Positions 37,633 to 46,964 are shown, numbered from the stretch's first letter. The stretch: 64,000 nucleotides of DNA from Vreelandella songnenensis (GCF_003002925.1 NZ_PVTK01000001.1:372001-436000); one strand, 5' to 3'. Notes: generated by a model not told the origin, from the letters alone. Numbers and translations are program-made.

Positions 37633-38765
37633 TGAGCGATACGCGTTTTCTACACTGGCCTTTTTTCGAAGATTGCCACCGCGAGCTTGCCGACAAGCTC
37701 GAAGCCTGGTGCCGCGAGACGCTGCCTCGCGCGCACGATGACGTGGACGCTACCTGCGTCGCACTGGTGCGCGACCTGGGCAAGGCGGGTTTTCTGGCAG
37801 GCACCGCCGGTGAGCATATCGATGTACGCAGCCTGTGCCTGATTCGTGAAACGCTTGCCCGCCACGACGGGCTGGCCGACTTCGCCTTTGCCATGCAGGG
37901 ACTCGGCACCGGGGCGATCAGCCTTTACGGCAGCGACGAGCAGAAACGCTGGCTGGGCAAGACCCGCCGGGGCGAAGCGATTTCCGCCTTTGCCCTGAGC
38001 GAGCCGCGTTCCGGCTCGGACGTGGCGCAGCTGGATACGCGTGCCGAACGCGACGGCGGCGGCTACCGGCTGAATGGCGAGAAGACATGGATCTCCAACG
38101 GCGGAATCGCGGATATCTATACGGTGTTCGCCCGCACCGGCGAAGGCCCCGGGGCCAAAGGTCTTTCGGCCTTTCTGGTACCCGCGGATACGCCGGGGCT
38201 GGAAATCCGCGAGCGGCTGGAGGCGGTGGCGCCCCACCCGCTGGCGCGCATCGGGTTCAAGGATATGTACCTGCCGGAAAGTGCACTGATCGGCAAGCCC
38301 GGGCAGGGGTTTCGAATCGCCATGTCGGTACTCGACGTGTTTCGCTCGACGGTCGGCGCGGCGGCGCTGGGCTTTGCCCGCCGGGCGCTGGACGAGTCGC
38401 TGACGCGCAGCCGTGACCGCGAACTGTTTGGCGCCGCTCTCGCGGATTTGCAGATGGTACAGGGCCACCTGGCGGATATGGCGCTCAATGTGGATGCCGC
38501 AGCACTACTGGTTTACCGCGCGGCCTGGACCAAGGACCAGGGCGCCGAGCGGGTGACCCGTGAAGCGGCCATGGCGAAGCTCTTTGCCACGGACCAGGCT
38601 CAGCTGGTGATCGACCAGGCGGTGCAGCTCCACGGCGGTGATGGCGTGCGCAAGGGCCATATCATCGAGAGCCTGTATCGTGAGATTCGTGCGCTGCGGA
38701 TCTACGAGGGCGCATCCGATGTGCAAAAGGTGGTGATCGCCCGCAGCCTGCTTGCCGAGGAGTAA
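37632..38765 (+). CDS. Acyl-CoA dehydrogenase
   Basis: A 377-residue FAD enzyme of the acyl-CoA dehydrogenase family. The middle domain has [15 protein letters not shown] and [15 protein letters not shown] (FAD contacts); the C-terminal helical domain has [26 protein letters not shown] cut by the catalytic Glu in [10 protein letters not shown]. It would introduce or shift a double bond in the alicyclic or opened CoA ester, passing electrons to ETF. Its ATG shares one base with the previous stop. A 159-bp gap with a hairpin separates it from the CoA ligase gene. Confidence 0.9.
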
Positions 38766-38862
38766 ACCGCCAGCCATCGATTATCGCCACATGCTAAAGC
38801 GTTAAAGCCGTCACCATACCAACAACAATAACTGCGATAACGCACTACGCCAGACACCGTAT

Positions 38863-38891
38863 CCCGCAGGCGCCGTTCAAACGCTTGCGGG
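38863..38891 (+). other. Intra-operon stem-loop before the CoA ligase gene
   Basis: CCCGCAGGCG (38863-38872) and CGCTTGCGGG (38882-38891) form a 10-bp stem with one G-U pair and a 9-nt loop, 33 bp before the ligase ATG. No T-run follows. It may protect or process the downstream half of the transcript. Confidence 0.45.
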
Positions 38892-38924
38892 AATAAACAA
38901 CGACACTAAATACGGAGGTTGGTC

Positions 38925-40577
38925 ATGTACATCGAATCGGCGCATCTGGATACGTTTGCCCGAGATAATCTGCCACCTGTTGAGGACCAGCCTGAGTTTC
39001 TGCTCGCAGGCTTCAACTATCCTGAACGGCTCAACGCTGGCGTTGAGCTTTGCGACCGCCTGGTGTCTCAAGGCTTGGGTGGCCGAATCGCCCTGGCCGG
39101 CAACGGACGCCGGCGCACCTATCAGGAACTTGCCGAGTGGACGAATCGCCTGGCGCGCGTTCTGGTGGAAGACCTGGGCGTTGTCCCCGGCCACCGCGTG
39201 CTGATACGTTCAGCCAATAACCCGGCGATGGTAGCCTGCTGGCTGGCAGCCACCAAGGCAGGCGCGGTGGTGGTCAACACCATGCCGATGCTGCGCGCCA
39301 AGGAGCTTACCCAGGTTATCGACAAGGCGGAGGTGCATCTCGCCCTGTGCGATACTCGCCTGGTCGATGAGCTGCTGGCGTGCCAGACGCAGTGCCCCGG
39401 GCTTACCCGCATCGTCGGTTTCGACGGCACGGCCAGCCACGACGCCGAGCTTGACCGGCTGGCCTTGAACAAACCTGCCCATTTCGAGGCGATAGACACC
39501 GCCGCCGATGACGTGGCGCTTCTGGGGTTTACCTCGGGCACTACCGGCTCCCCCAAGGCCACCATGCATTTTCATCGCGACCTCTTGATGATTGCCGACG
39601 GTTACGCAAAAGACGTGCTCAAGGTGACCGCGGATGACGTTTTCGTGGGCTCGCCACCCTTGGCGTTTACCTTCGGCCTGGGGGGCCTTGCGATTTTTCC
39701 GCTGCGCTTCGGGGCCTGCGCCGTCCTGCTCGAGCATGCCTCCCCGCCCAACATGATGGAAATCATCCGCGAGTATCAGGCAACGGTCGTGTTCACCGCA
39801 CCCACCGCCTACCGGGCGATGCTTGCCTCGCCTACCCGTCATGAGGATCTTGGCAGCCTGCGCGTGGCGGTATCCGCCGGTGAAACCCTGCCGGCGCCCA
39901 TTTATCACGACTGGATCAAGCAGACCGGCACGCCCATCATCGACGGGATTGGCGCAACGGAAATGCTGCATATCTTCATTTCCAACCGCCTGGATGACCA
40001 CCGCCCCAACTGTACCGGCAAACCGGTAACCGGCTACGAAGCGCGAATCGTCGACAGCGACATGCAGGACGTGCCAGTGGGTTCCATAGGCAAGCTTGCC
40101 GTGCGCGGCCCCACGGGCTGCCGGTACCTGGCTGACCGGCGCCAGCGTCACTACGTCCAGGAAGGCTGGAATATTACCGGAGACGCGTTTTATAAAGACG
40201 ACGAGGGGTACTTCCACTTCGCGGCCCGCAACGATGACATGATCATCTCGGCGGGCTACAACATTGCTGGCCCCGAGGTGGAGTCGGCACTGCTTGCCCA
40301 CCCCGCGGTCAAGGAGTGCGCCGTGATTGGTGCCACGGACCCGGAACGCGGCCAGATCGTCGAAGCCTTTGTGGTATTAAACGCTGGATTTGAAGAAGAT
40401 GATGCCTGCAGGCAGGCGCTGCAAGATTTTGTAAAACAAACGATTGCGCCTTACAAGTACCCTCGCTCGGTACGCTTTATCGATACATTGCCCAAAACGG
40501 CCACCGGAAAGGTGCAGCGTTTTCGGCTGACGCAAACCCGCAAGGACAGCGACAGCAGCGCACCGAGCATCCACTAG
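38925..40577 (+). CDS. Aryl-CoA ligase (2-aminobenzoate/benzoate-CoA ligase type)
   Basis: A 550-residue ANL-superfamily adenylate-forming enzyme that activates a carboxylic acid with ATP and CoA. Motifs: P-loop TSGTTGSPK at 203-211, GATEM in the middle, GWNITGDAFYKDDEGYFHF and the hinge AARNDDMIISAGYNI, and the C-terminal catalytic Lys529 in KTATGKVQRF. The N-terminal pattern (LPP-EDQPEF...YPERLNAG) is that of benzoate and 2-aminobenzoate CoA ligases. It should be the entry step that makes the CoA thioester for the fused monooxygenase. The ATG at 38925 has GGAGG 7 nt upstream. The precise acid is inferred from context. Confidence 0.9.
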   Translation: MYIESAHLDTFARDNLPPVEDQPEFLLAGFNYPERLNAGVELCDRLVSQGLGGRIALAGNGRRRTYQELAEWTNRLARVLVEDLGVVPGHRVLIRSANNPAMVACWLAATKAGAVVVNTMPMLRAKELTQVIDKAEVHLALCDTRLVDELLACQTQCPGLTRIVGFDGTASHDAELDRLALNKPAHFEAIDTAADDVALLGFTSGTTGSPKATMHFHRDLLMIADGYAKDVLKVTADDVFVGSPPLAFTFGLGGLAIFPLRFGACAVLLEHASPPNMMEIIREYQATVVFTAPTAYRAMLASPTRHEDLGSLRVAVSAGETLPAPIYHDWIKQTGTPIIDGIGATEMLHIFISNRLDDHRPNCTGKPVTGYEARIVDSDMQDVPVGSIGKLAVRGPTGCRYLADRRQRHYVQEGWNITGDAFYKDDEGYFHFAARNDDMIISAGYNIAGPEVESALLAHPAVKECAVIGATDPERGQIVEAFVVLNAGFEEDDACRQALQDFVKQTIAPYKYPRSVRFIDTLPKTATGKVQRFRLTQTRKDSDSSAPSIH

Positions 40578-40621
40578 ACCGCCTCTCAGCCATAAAACGT
40601 CAACAAAATGAGGGAATCAAC

Positions 40622-41764
40622 ATGAAGAACATTACCCGCTTCGGCCTTGGCCTGCTGCTTTCATCCAGCGTGATGGCAGTGCAAGCTGACGATGTCAAGA
40701 TCGGCATGATCACAACACTCTCCGGCGGCGGCTCTCACCTTGGGGTGGATGTTCGTGACGGCTTCATGCTGGCCATCGAGCAGTCCGGCCGCGATGACAT
40801 CGAAGTGCTTATCCAGGATGATGCCAACCGCCCGGACCTGGCGCGCAGCCTCGCCAACGAGTTCATGCAGCGCGACGACGTGGACATCATGACCGGTATC
40901 ATCTGGTCGAACCTGGCCATGGCCGTGGTACCTGCGGTGACTCGCCAGGGCACCTTCTATCTTTCGCCCAATGCCGGACCCTCGGATCTTGCCGGGCGCA
41001 TGTGCCACGAGAACTACTTCAACGTGGCCTACCAGAACGACAACCTGCACGGCGCCATGGGCGCGTACATGCGCAAGGAGGGTTTTGAGCGCCCCATCAT
41101 CATGGCGCCCAACTACCCGGCAGGTACCGATGCCCTGGCAGGCTTCAAGCACCTTTATGAAGGTGAGGTTGTCGACGAGCTGTATACCCAGATGGGCCAG
41201 ACCGACTACGCCGCCGAGATTGCCCAGATCCGCGCCAGCGACGCCGATAGCCTGTTCTTCTTCCTGCCCGGCGGCATGGGCATCTCCTTCATGAAGCAGT
41301 GGGAGAGCTCCGGCGTGGACATTCCCATCTTCGGCGCGGCGTTCTCGTTCGATGAAATCCTGATCAAGGCGGTCGGCAGCGCTGCCATCGGTGCGCGCAA
41401 CACCTCCCTGTGGGCCTACGACCTGGATAACGAGACCAATCATCAGTTCGTGGACAGCTTCCGTGAGGCCTACAGCCGCACACCCACTCTGTATGCCGCC
41501 CAGGGCTTCGACACCGCCAATCTGATTCTGAGTGCCCTGGATAGCGTCCACCCGGATGACCAGGATGCGTTTCGTGAAGCGCTGCGGGCCGCTGACTTTG
41601 ACAGCGTGCGCGGGGAGTTCCGCTTCGGCCCCAACCATCACCCCATCCAGGATATCTACGTGCGTGAAGTCGTCGAGGGCGAGGACGGCCAGCCGACCAA
41701 CCGCTTGATCGGCGTTGCCGTCGAAGACATTCAGGACGTCTATTACGAACAGTGCCAGATGTGA
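40622..41764 (+). CDS. ABC importer substrate-binding protein (branched-chain/aromatic type)
   Basis: A 380-residue periplasmic binding protein of the Peripla_BP_6 group. A signal peptide of about 22 residues (GLGLLLSSSVMAVQA) precedes DDVKIGMITTLSGGGSHLGVDVRDGF, the usual first strand and ligand loop. It delivers ligand to the LivHM permeases encoded next. Relatives in aromatic clusters bind benzoate derivatives rather than amino acids, so the aryl acid used by the cluster is the likely ligand (inference). It is 44 bp downstream of the ligase, with GAGGGAA before the ATG. Confidence 0.9.
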   Translation: MKNITRFGLGLLLSSSVMAVQADDVKIGMITTLSGGGSHLGVDVRDGFMLAIEQSGRDDIEVLIQDDANRPDLARSLANEFMQRDDVDIMTGIIWSNLAMAVVPAVTRQGTFYLSPNAGPSDLAGRMCHENYFNVAYQNDNLHGAMGAYMRKEGFERPIIMAPNYPAGTDALAGFKHLYEGEVVDELYTQMGQTDYAAEIAQIRASDADSLFFFLPGGMGISFMKQWESSGVDIPIFGAAFSFDEILIKAVGSAAIGARNTSLWAYDLDNETNHQFVDSFREAYSRTPTLYAAQGFDTANLILSALDSVHPDDQDAFREALRAADFDSVRGEFRFGPNHHPIQDIYVREVVEGEDGQPTNRLIGVAVEDIQDVYYEQCQM

Positions 41765-41824
41765 TCCACTCGGGCCAGGGGCTGAAACCCGGCCCTTCTC
41801 TTCACTCGGTCAAGGATACCCAAC

Positions 41825-42745
41825 GTGTCCGTTACTCTGCTAATCGAGCAATTACTTAACGGCGTGCAGCTTGGCACGATGCTGTTTCTGATGGCCAGCG
41901 GCCTTACCCTCGTGTTCGGCGTGATGGGGCTGATCAACCTGGCCCACGGCTCCTTCTACATGGTGGGCGCTTACGCGACGGCAGCGGTGACCGCCTCAAC
42001 CGGCTCTTTTCTGACAGGGCTGGCCGCGGGCATGGCAGCAGCAGCCGTGGCCGGGGCACTGGTGGAGCTGATCGTGATACGCAGGCTCTACCATCGCCCG
42101 CACCTGGACCAGGTGCTGGCTACCTTCGCGCTGATTCTCATCTTTTCGGAAGGCACGCGCTGGATTTTCGGCTCGTCCCCCTTGCGACTCAGCCCGCCAT
42201 CCTGGCTGACCGGTTTCGTGACGCTACCCGGTAATACTCGCTATCCCATTTATCGGCTGGTATTGATCGGCGTGGGTATCGTCATTGCCATTGCGCTCTA
42301 CGTTCTGATTTCCAGAACGCGCCTGGGGATGCGTATCCGCGCCGGCGAAAGCGACCGCGAGATGATCGGTGCGCTGGGGGTGAACATCTCCAAGCTCTAT
42401 ACGGTAGTGTTTGCTCTCGGCGCGGGCCTTGCCGGGTTGGCGGGGGCGCTGGTGGGCGCCCTGCAGTCGGTACAGGTGGGCATGGGCGAGCCGGTGCTGA
42501 TTCTGGCCTTCGTGGTGATCGTCATCGGCGGCATCGGGTCGATCAAGGGCGCACTGTTGGGCGCCTTGCTGGTCGGCGTGGTGGATACTCTCGGGCGCGT
42601 CTATCTGCCGATCTTCTTTCGTGCGTTCATGCCGCCATCCGAGGCATCCGGGGTAGGCGCTGCGCTGGCAGCCATGCTGATCTATATCCTCATGGCGATC
42701 ATTCTTGCGTTCAAGCCAAAGGGACTGTTCTCCGCTCATGATTAA
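41825..42745 (+). CDS. ABC importer permease, LivH type
   Basis: A 306-residue inner-membrane permease of the branched-chain amino-acid family with about eight hydrophobic segments. It has the N-terminal LLNGVQLGTMLFLMASGLTLVFGVMG and GLINLAHGSFYMVGAY of LivH proteins and the conserved cytoplasmic loop TRLGMRIRAGESDREMIGALGVN near the ATPase contact. GTG start with AAGGA 8 nt upstream. It overlaps the LivM gene by 8 bp and pairs with it to form the transmembrane pore. Confidence 0.92.
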   Translation: MSVTLLIEQLLNGVQLGTMLFLMASGLTLVFGVMGLINLAHGSFYMVGAYATAAVTASTGSFLTGLAAGMAAAAVAGALVELIVIRRLYHRPHLDQVLATFALILIFSEGTRWIFGSSPLRLSPPSWLTGFVTLPGNTRYPIYRLVLIGVGIVIAIALYVLISRTRLGMRIRAGESDREMIGALGVNISKLYTVVFALGAGLAGLAGALVGALQSVQVGMGEPVLILAFVVIVIGGIGSIKGALLGALLVGVVDTLGRVYLPIFFRAFMPPSEASGVGAALAAMLIYILMAIILAFKPKGLFSAHD

Positions 42746-43781
42746 CACGACTTCCCAACGCGCCCCCGGTGCCGTAAAGGCTCCCGGAACCGAGCGCCAT
42801 TTTGATCGCAAGGGGCTTGTGCAGATGACCCTGCTTGGCCTGCTGCTGATACTCCCGGTGGTGGCCTATTTTCTGGGGCATCTCTACTACGTCAATCTGG
42901 CCTCACGTATTACCATCATTGCCATGGCGGCGGTGGGCCTTAACCTGGCGATTGGCTATGGCGGCATGGTGAGCTTCGGGCATGCGGCCTACTTTGGCCT
43001 GGGCGGTTACGTCGCCGGTATCAGCGCTTACCACGCCTTTGACTTCACGCCTTTCATGAGCTGGCCCATCAGCGTACCGGGCAGCGATAACCTGCTGGTC
43101 ATCTGGCTGGCAGCGGCGTTGCTGTGTGCGCTGCTGGCACTGGTGATCGGCGCCATTTCGCTGCGCACCACCGGGGTGTATTTCATCATGATCACTCTCG
43201 CCTTTGCCCAGATGATCTACTACTTCGCCAACTCCTGGCCAACCTACGGCGGCGAGGACGGCCTGCCGATCTATATTCGCAACACGCTGCCGCTTTTGGA
43301 TACCGGCAACGCGCTGACCTATTTTCTGATCTGTTTCATCGGCCTGATACTGGCCATGGCGCTGACTTCACGGCTGATGAAATCGCGCTTTGGCGCAGCG
43401 CTGACCATGGCAAGGCTCAACGACGTCCGTCTGGCTACGTCGGGTATCAGCCCCTACCCCATTCGTCTGGTGGCTTTCGTCATCTCCGCGGCCATTACCG
43501 GGCTTGCCGGGGCGCTGTATGCCGACTTGAACGGCTTTGTCAGCCCGACCGTGCTCAGCTGGCATTTTTCCGGCGAGCTGATGGTCATCGTGATTCTGGG
43601 CGGTGTCGGGCGGCTTTATGGCCCGCTTGCCGGGGCGGTGCTGTTCGTGATGATGGAAACCCTGCTGGGCGGTATCACGCAGTACTGGCAGCTCTTCCTG
43701 GGGCTGGTGCTGCTGGGCGTGGTGCTGTTTGCCCAGCACGGTGTCATGGGGCTACTGGCCGGGAGAGAACGCAATGAGTGA
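42738..43781 (+). CDS. ABC importer permease, LivM type
   Basis: A 347-residue partner permease with about nine membrane segments: VGLNLAIGYGGMVSFGHAAYFGLGGYVAG, LRTTGVYFIMITLAFAQMIYYF and the coupling segment SRLMKSRFGAALTMARLNDVRLATSGI. The start is the ATG at 42738 (MINTTSQ), inside the end of the LivH gene; a longer frame from 42705 is unlikely. Its stop overlaps the start of the first ATPase gene by 8 bp, so the importer genes are tightly coupled. Confidence 0.92.
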   Translation: MINTTSQRAPGAVKAPGTERHFDRKGLVQMTLLGLLLILPVVAYFLGHLYYVNLASRITIIAMAAVGLNLAIGYGGMVSFGHAAYFGLGGYVAGISAYHAFDFTPFMSWPISVPGSDNLLVIWLAAALLCALLALVIGAISLRTTGVYFIMITLAFAQMIYYFANSWPTYGGEDGLPIYIRNTLPLLDTGNALTYFLICFIGLILAMALTSRLMKSRFGAALTMARLNDVRLATSGISPYPIRLVAFVISAAITGLAGALYADLNGFVSPTVLSWHFSGELMVIVILGGVGRLYGPLAGAVLFVMMETLLGGITQYWQLFLGLVLLGVVLFAQHGVMGLLAGRERNE

Positions 43782-44526
43782 CGCCGTTCTATCACTACAT
43801 CACCTGCATAAGCGCTTTGGCGCCCTGCACGCGACCAACGATGTCTCGCTGGATCTCAGGCCGGGAGAGATCCATGCCCTGATCGGCCCTAACGGCGCCG
43901 GCAAATCGACCCTAATCGGCCAGATTGCCGGCAACATCCGCCCGGACGAAGGCAGCGTTCATCTGGCGGGTACCGCGATCACTAGCATGAGCGTGGCCCA
44001 GCGCGCCCGCCTCGGGCTCGGGCGCAGCTTTCAGGTGTCGTCGCTTGCCGAGCCGCTTTCGGTGATGCGCAACGTGATGATGAGCGTGCAGGCGCTGCAG
44101 GGGCACAGTTTCCGGTTCTTCAAGCGCGTCTCCCGCGATGCGGCCCTGCTTGAACCCGCCTACCAGGCGCTGGAGCACATGCAGCTTTCCCATCGCGCCT
44201 GGACGCCGGTGTTCGAGCTTTCCCACGGCGAGCGCCGCCAGGTGGAAGTTGCTTGCGCTCTGGCGCTCAAGCCCCGTGCTCTGCTGCTCGATGAGCCCAT
44301 GGCGGGTCTCGGGCCGGAAGGCTCGGCCAAGCTGACGGAGCTTCTCGAAGTGCTCAAGCGGGAAGTGCCGATCCTGCTGATCGAGCACGATATGGAAGCG
44401 GTGTTTCGCCTGGCCGACCGCATCTCGGTGCTGGTCTCGGGTAGCGTCATCGCCCACGGCGATAGCCATACGATCAAGCAGGACCCGCGCGTGCGTGAAG
44501 CCTACCTGGGAGATTCCAATGCTTAG
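43774..44526 (+). CDS. ABC importer ATPase, LivG type
   Basis: A 250-residue ATP-binding subunit. Walker A is GPNGAGKST at 38-46, the Q-loop lies in GRSFQVSSL, the signature reads LSHGERRQVEVA, Walker B is ALLLDEPMAG and the switch His is in LIEHDM. The signature has His in place of the first Gly of LSGGQ, as in several LivG proteins. The ATG at 43774 (MSDAVLS) with GGGAGAG upstream is preferred over a start 45 bp earlier. It overlaps both neighbours and powers the LivHM permease pair. Confidence 0.92.
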   Translation: MSDAVLSLHHLHKRFGALHATNDVSLDLRPGEIHALIGPNGAGKSTLIGQIAGNIRPDEGSVHLAGTAITSMSVAQRARLGLGRSFQVSSLAEPLSVMRNVMMSVQALQGHSFRFFKRVSRDAALLEPAYQALEHMQLSHRAWTPVFELSHGERRQVEVACALALKPRALLLDEPMAGLGPEGSAKLTELLEVLKREVPILLIEHDMEAVFRLADRISVLVSGSVIAHGDSHTIKQDPRVREAYLGDSNA

Positions 44527-45199
44527 AGTTGCCGATATCGAAACGTTCTACGGCCCCTCCCAGGCGCTGTTCGGTGTAAGCCTCGAGGTAAAGGCGGGCG
44601 AAATGGTGGCCTTGATGGGCCGCAACGGCATGGGCAAGACCACGACCATCCGTTCGGTGTTCGGCCTTACACCGGCAAGCCGCGGCACTATCGAGTTTGA
44701 ATCGAAGGATCTGCGCCGTCTGCCCGCTTACCGCATTGCCAAGGCGGGGCTTGGCTTGGTGCCGGAGGGGCGGCGCTGCTTTCCCAACCTCACGGTGCGT
44801 GAAAACCTGCTGGTCACCGCTCGCCCGGGGGAGTGGACGCTGGATAAGGTGGAGGCGCTGTTCCCGCGCCTGGAAGAGCGCCGTACCCAGATGGCCAAGA
44901 CGCTTTCTGGCGGTGAGCAGCAGATGCTGGCCATTGGCCGAGCGCTGATGACCAACCCACGCCTTTTAGTGCTCGACGAGGCTACCGAAGGGCTGGCCCC
45001 GGTCATTCGTCAGGAAATCTGGCGGGCGATTCGCCTGCTCAAGGAGCAGGGCCAGGCCACTCTGCTGGTCGATAAGTCATTGAGCGAAATACTGCCGATT
45101 GCCGACCGCTGCACCATTCTAGAGAAAGGCTGCACCGTGTGGGACGACAGGCCCGCCGCCCTGGACGCCACCGTTCGCGACCGTTACCTGGGCGTGTAG
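44519..45199 (+). CDS. ABC importer ATPase, LivF type
   Basis: A 226-residue second ATP-binding subunit with Walker A GRNGMGKTT, signature LSGGEQQMLAIGRAL and Walker B LLVLDEATEGLAP, the last being the family's usual LivF form. The switch position reads LLVDKSLSEI, with Lys where most transporters have His; many LivF proteins have a Gln/Lys-like residue here. The ATG at 44519 overlaps the LivG stop and has GGGAG upstream. It completes the five-component importer. Confidence 0.92.
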   Translation: MLRVADIETFYGPSQALFGVSLEVKAGEMVALMGRNGMGKTTTIRSVFGLTPASRGTIEFESKDLRRLPAYRIAKAGLGLVPEGRRCFPNLTVRENLLVTARPGEWTLDKVEALFPRLEERRTQMAKTLSGGEQQMLAIGRALMTNPRLLVLDEATEGLAPVIRQEIWRAIRLLKEQGQATLLVDKSLSEILPIADRCTILEKGCTVWDDRPAALDATVRDRYLGV

Positions 45200-45221
45200 C
45201 CGAACCACCGAGCAAAGAGAC

Positions 45222-45629
45222 ATGATGCCTTTTACCACACAGCGAAAAGTCCGTTTTCAGCACTGCGACCCGGCAGGGATCGTGTTTTACCCGCGTTATT
45301 TCGAGATGATAAATTCAGTGGTCGAAGACTGGTTCGAAGAGGTCTTGCACCACGACTTCAATCATCTGCATGTTGAAACCGGCCAGGGCGTGCCTACGGT
45401 CTCGATCGAGACTCAGTTCCATGCGCCGAGCCGCCTGGGCGAGCGGCTCAGGTTCGAGCTTGCGGTAGAGGCCATCGGCCGCAGTAGCCTGACCCTTCAA
45501 ATCTCGGCTTACTGCGGTGAGCAGAAGCGACTGACCAGCCGCTCCACCCTGGTGTTCATGGATCTCGATAGCGGACAATCGATGCCCTGGGTCGAAGGGA
45601 TACGCCAGCACATTACCGTAGATAACTGA
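45222..45629 (+). CDS. Acyl-CoA thioesterase (4-hydroxybenzoyl-CoA thioesterase-like)
   Basis: A 135-residue hot-dog-fold protein with the family motif HCDPAGIVFYPRYFEMIN; Asp16 corresponds to the catalytic Asp of 4-hydroxybenzoyl-CoA thioesterase. In this cluster it probably hydrolyses stalled or dead-end CoA esters to free CoA, or releases a late product. Such housekeeping thioesterases are common beside CoA-dependent aromatic pathways. AGAGA lies before two consecutive ATGs. It follows the importer by 22 bp in the same operon. Confidence 0.88.
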   Translation: MMPFTTQRKVRFQHCDPAGIVFYPRYFEMINSVVEDWFEEVLHHDFNHLHVETGQGVPTVSIETQFHAPSRLGERLRFELAVEAIGRSSLTLQISAYCGEQKRLTSRSTLVFMDLDSGQSMPWVEGIRQHITVDN

Positions 45630-45643
45630 TAAGGATAATTCTC

Positions 45644-46051
45644 ATGAGCGACGCCAGCTTTGTAAAGCTTCTTCACCCTTCCCACTGGAAGCCCGCCATC
45701 GGCTACGCCAATGGCGTGGTGGCTTCCGGGCAGACGGTGTTTGTAGGGGGGCAGATCGGCTGGAACGCCGACCAGCGCTTCGAGAGCGACGACTTTGTCG
45801 CGCAGGTGAATCAGGCGCTGCAAAACATTGTAAGCATTCTGAAAGAAGCCAATGCCGGGCCGGAGCATCTTGTTCGCTTGACCTGGTATGTCACGGATAA
45901 ACGGGAGTATCTGGCACGCCTCAAGGAAGTGGGCGCGGCCTACCGCGAGGTACTGGGCAAGCATTTCCCGGCGATGACCATGGTCCAGGTGGCCGGGCTC
46001 GTCGAGGACCAGGCCAAGGTGGAGATCGAAGCCACGGCGGTCATTCCCTAG
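45644..46051 (+). CDS. RidA-family (YjgF/UK114) protein lacking the canonical Arg
   Basis: A 135-residue member of the Rid family: VFVGGQIGWN, QALQNIVSILKEANAG, VRLTWYVTD and the C-terminal VEIEATAVI. RidA enzymes hydrolyse enamines and imines, using an Arg in the PARS motif before the last strands. Here that segment reads FPAMTMVQVAG, so Met111 stands where the Arg should be, and canonical imine deaminase activity is doubtful; non-RidA subfamilies also lack it. AAGGA is 8 nt before the ATG. As last gene of a cluster that may create a cyclic enamine, a role on that intermediate is tempting but unproven. Confidence 0.87.
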   Translation: MSDASFVKLLHPSHWKPAIGYANGVVASGQTVFVGGQIGWNADQRFESDDFVAQVNQALQNIVSILKEANAGPEHLVRLTWYVTDKREYLARLKEVGAAYREVLGKHFPAMTMVQVAGLVEDQAKVEIEATAVIP

Positions 46052-46090
46052 GCGCTAATTACCAGTACGTTAATTAAGCCGCCAAATGCA

Positions 46091-46112
46091 TAGCGCCCCT
46101 GCCGGGGCGCTA
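46091..46112. terminator. Convergent-end hairpin including the hydrolase stop codon
   Basis: TAGCGCCCC (46091-46099), TGCC loop, GGGGCGCTA (46104-46112). The last three bases are the complement of the TAG stop of the leftward hydrolase gene. It lies 40 bp after the rightward cluster ends, so it could stop both transcripts; there is no T-run. Confidence 0.6.
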
Positions 46113-46964
46113 GCCAATGTCGTGAAACGCTTTAATCCATTCAACGAAACAGCCATTTTCCAGGTAGTGCTCAAGAATCGAAAAATGGTCGGCTGACGCC
46201 AGCACATGATGTCGAACCGGGTGGCCCGCTTGCGCCAGATGAGTGACGTAATCCGCCATCTGCTGCTCGAACGCTTCGGGCTCCTGCCCGCCTACGGCCA
46301 GTTGAACGGGCACCTGCAGGGGTGGCGTCAGCCCCAGCGGGCTGAACTCCTCGATATCGCGTCCGGTCAGTTGAAGCTTGGGCTGCAGCCAGGACCACGG
46401 AAACGGGCGCAGGTCATACAGCCCGCTGACACACAGCGCGCCGCGAATGATGTGATTGGGCAGCCCGAAGACACGCTCCCAATCCGTTGAAACCAGCATC
46501 GCGCTCAGGTGCCCGCCCGCCGAATGGCCTGACACACTCAGCTGAGCTGGATCTACCTCCAAGGCAGCGGCATTTCGGTATACGTAGGCAATCGCTGCCT
46601 GGCTTTGGCGAACCAGTTCACTAAAGCGCACCTGCGGACACAGCGCATAGTTGACCACGGCGACGGTAATACCCGACGCTACCAGGTCATCGACGATAAA
46701 GCTGAATTCCCGGTGGCCAAGCGAGCGCCAGTAGCCGCCGTGGTAGAACACGTGCACGGGCGCGTTTGGGCACGGCGCATGAAAGACATCCATGCGCTCG
46801 GCCAGGCTAGGCCCATAAGCCAGGTCCAGGCTCACGCGGTGTTTGGCGCGCGACGCTTCGCTGCGCTTGCGCCAATCATGCACCAATACGCTGGGGTCTC
46901 GCCCGAGCATCGGGTCGTGAGCCCGGTCAATTTCCTCTTGCGTCGCGTAGTGTCGATACAGCAC
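46110..46964 (-). CDS. Alpha/beta hydrolase, kynurenine formamidase-like
   Basis: A 284-residue hydrolase with the oxyanion motif HGGYW at 75-79, nucleophile Ser148 in SGHSAGG, and late Asp/Glu and His candidates (GGQEPEAF, SADHFSI). This pattern is that of the HGG-family arylformamidases, which turn N-formylkynurenine to kynurenine; a general esterase is the alternative. The GTG at 46964 has AAGGAG at ideal spacing, so the first 44 codons of the longer open frame are not used. It follows dsbB by 11 bp. The location facing a probable anthranilate cluster supports a link to tryptophan breakdown, but only by proximity. Confidence 0.8.
   Translation of the reverse strand: MLYRHYATQEEIDRAHDPMLGRDPSVLVHDWRKRSEASRAKHRVSLDLAYGPSLAERMDVFHAPCPNAPVHVFYHGGYWRSLGHREFSFIVDDLVASGITVAVVNYALCPQVRFSELVRQSQAAIAYVYRNAAALEVDPAQLSVSGHSAGGHLSAMLVSTDWERVFGLPNHIIRGALCVSGLYDLRPFPWSWLQPKLQLTGRDIEEFSPLGLTPPLQVPVQLAVGGQEPEAFEQQMADYVTHLAQAGHPVRHHVLASADHFSILEHYLENGCFVEWIKAFHDIG

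Noticed and set aside
39210-40301. 363-codon frame antisense to the CoA ligase
   Set aside because: A shadow frame; the ligase strand carries all ANL motifs.
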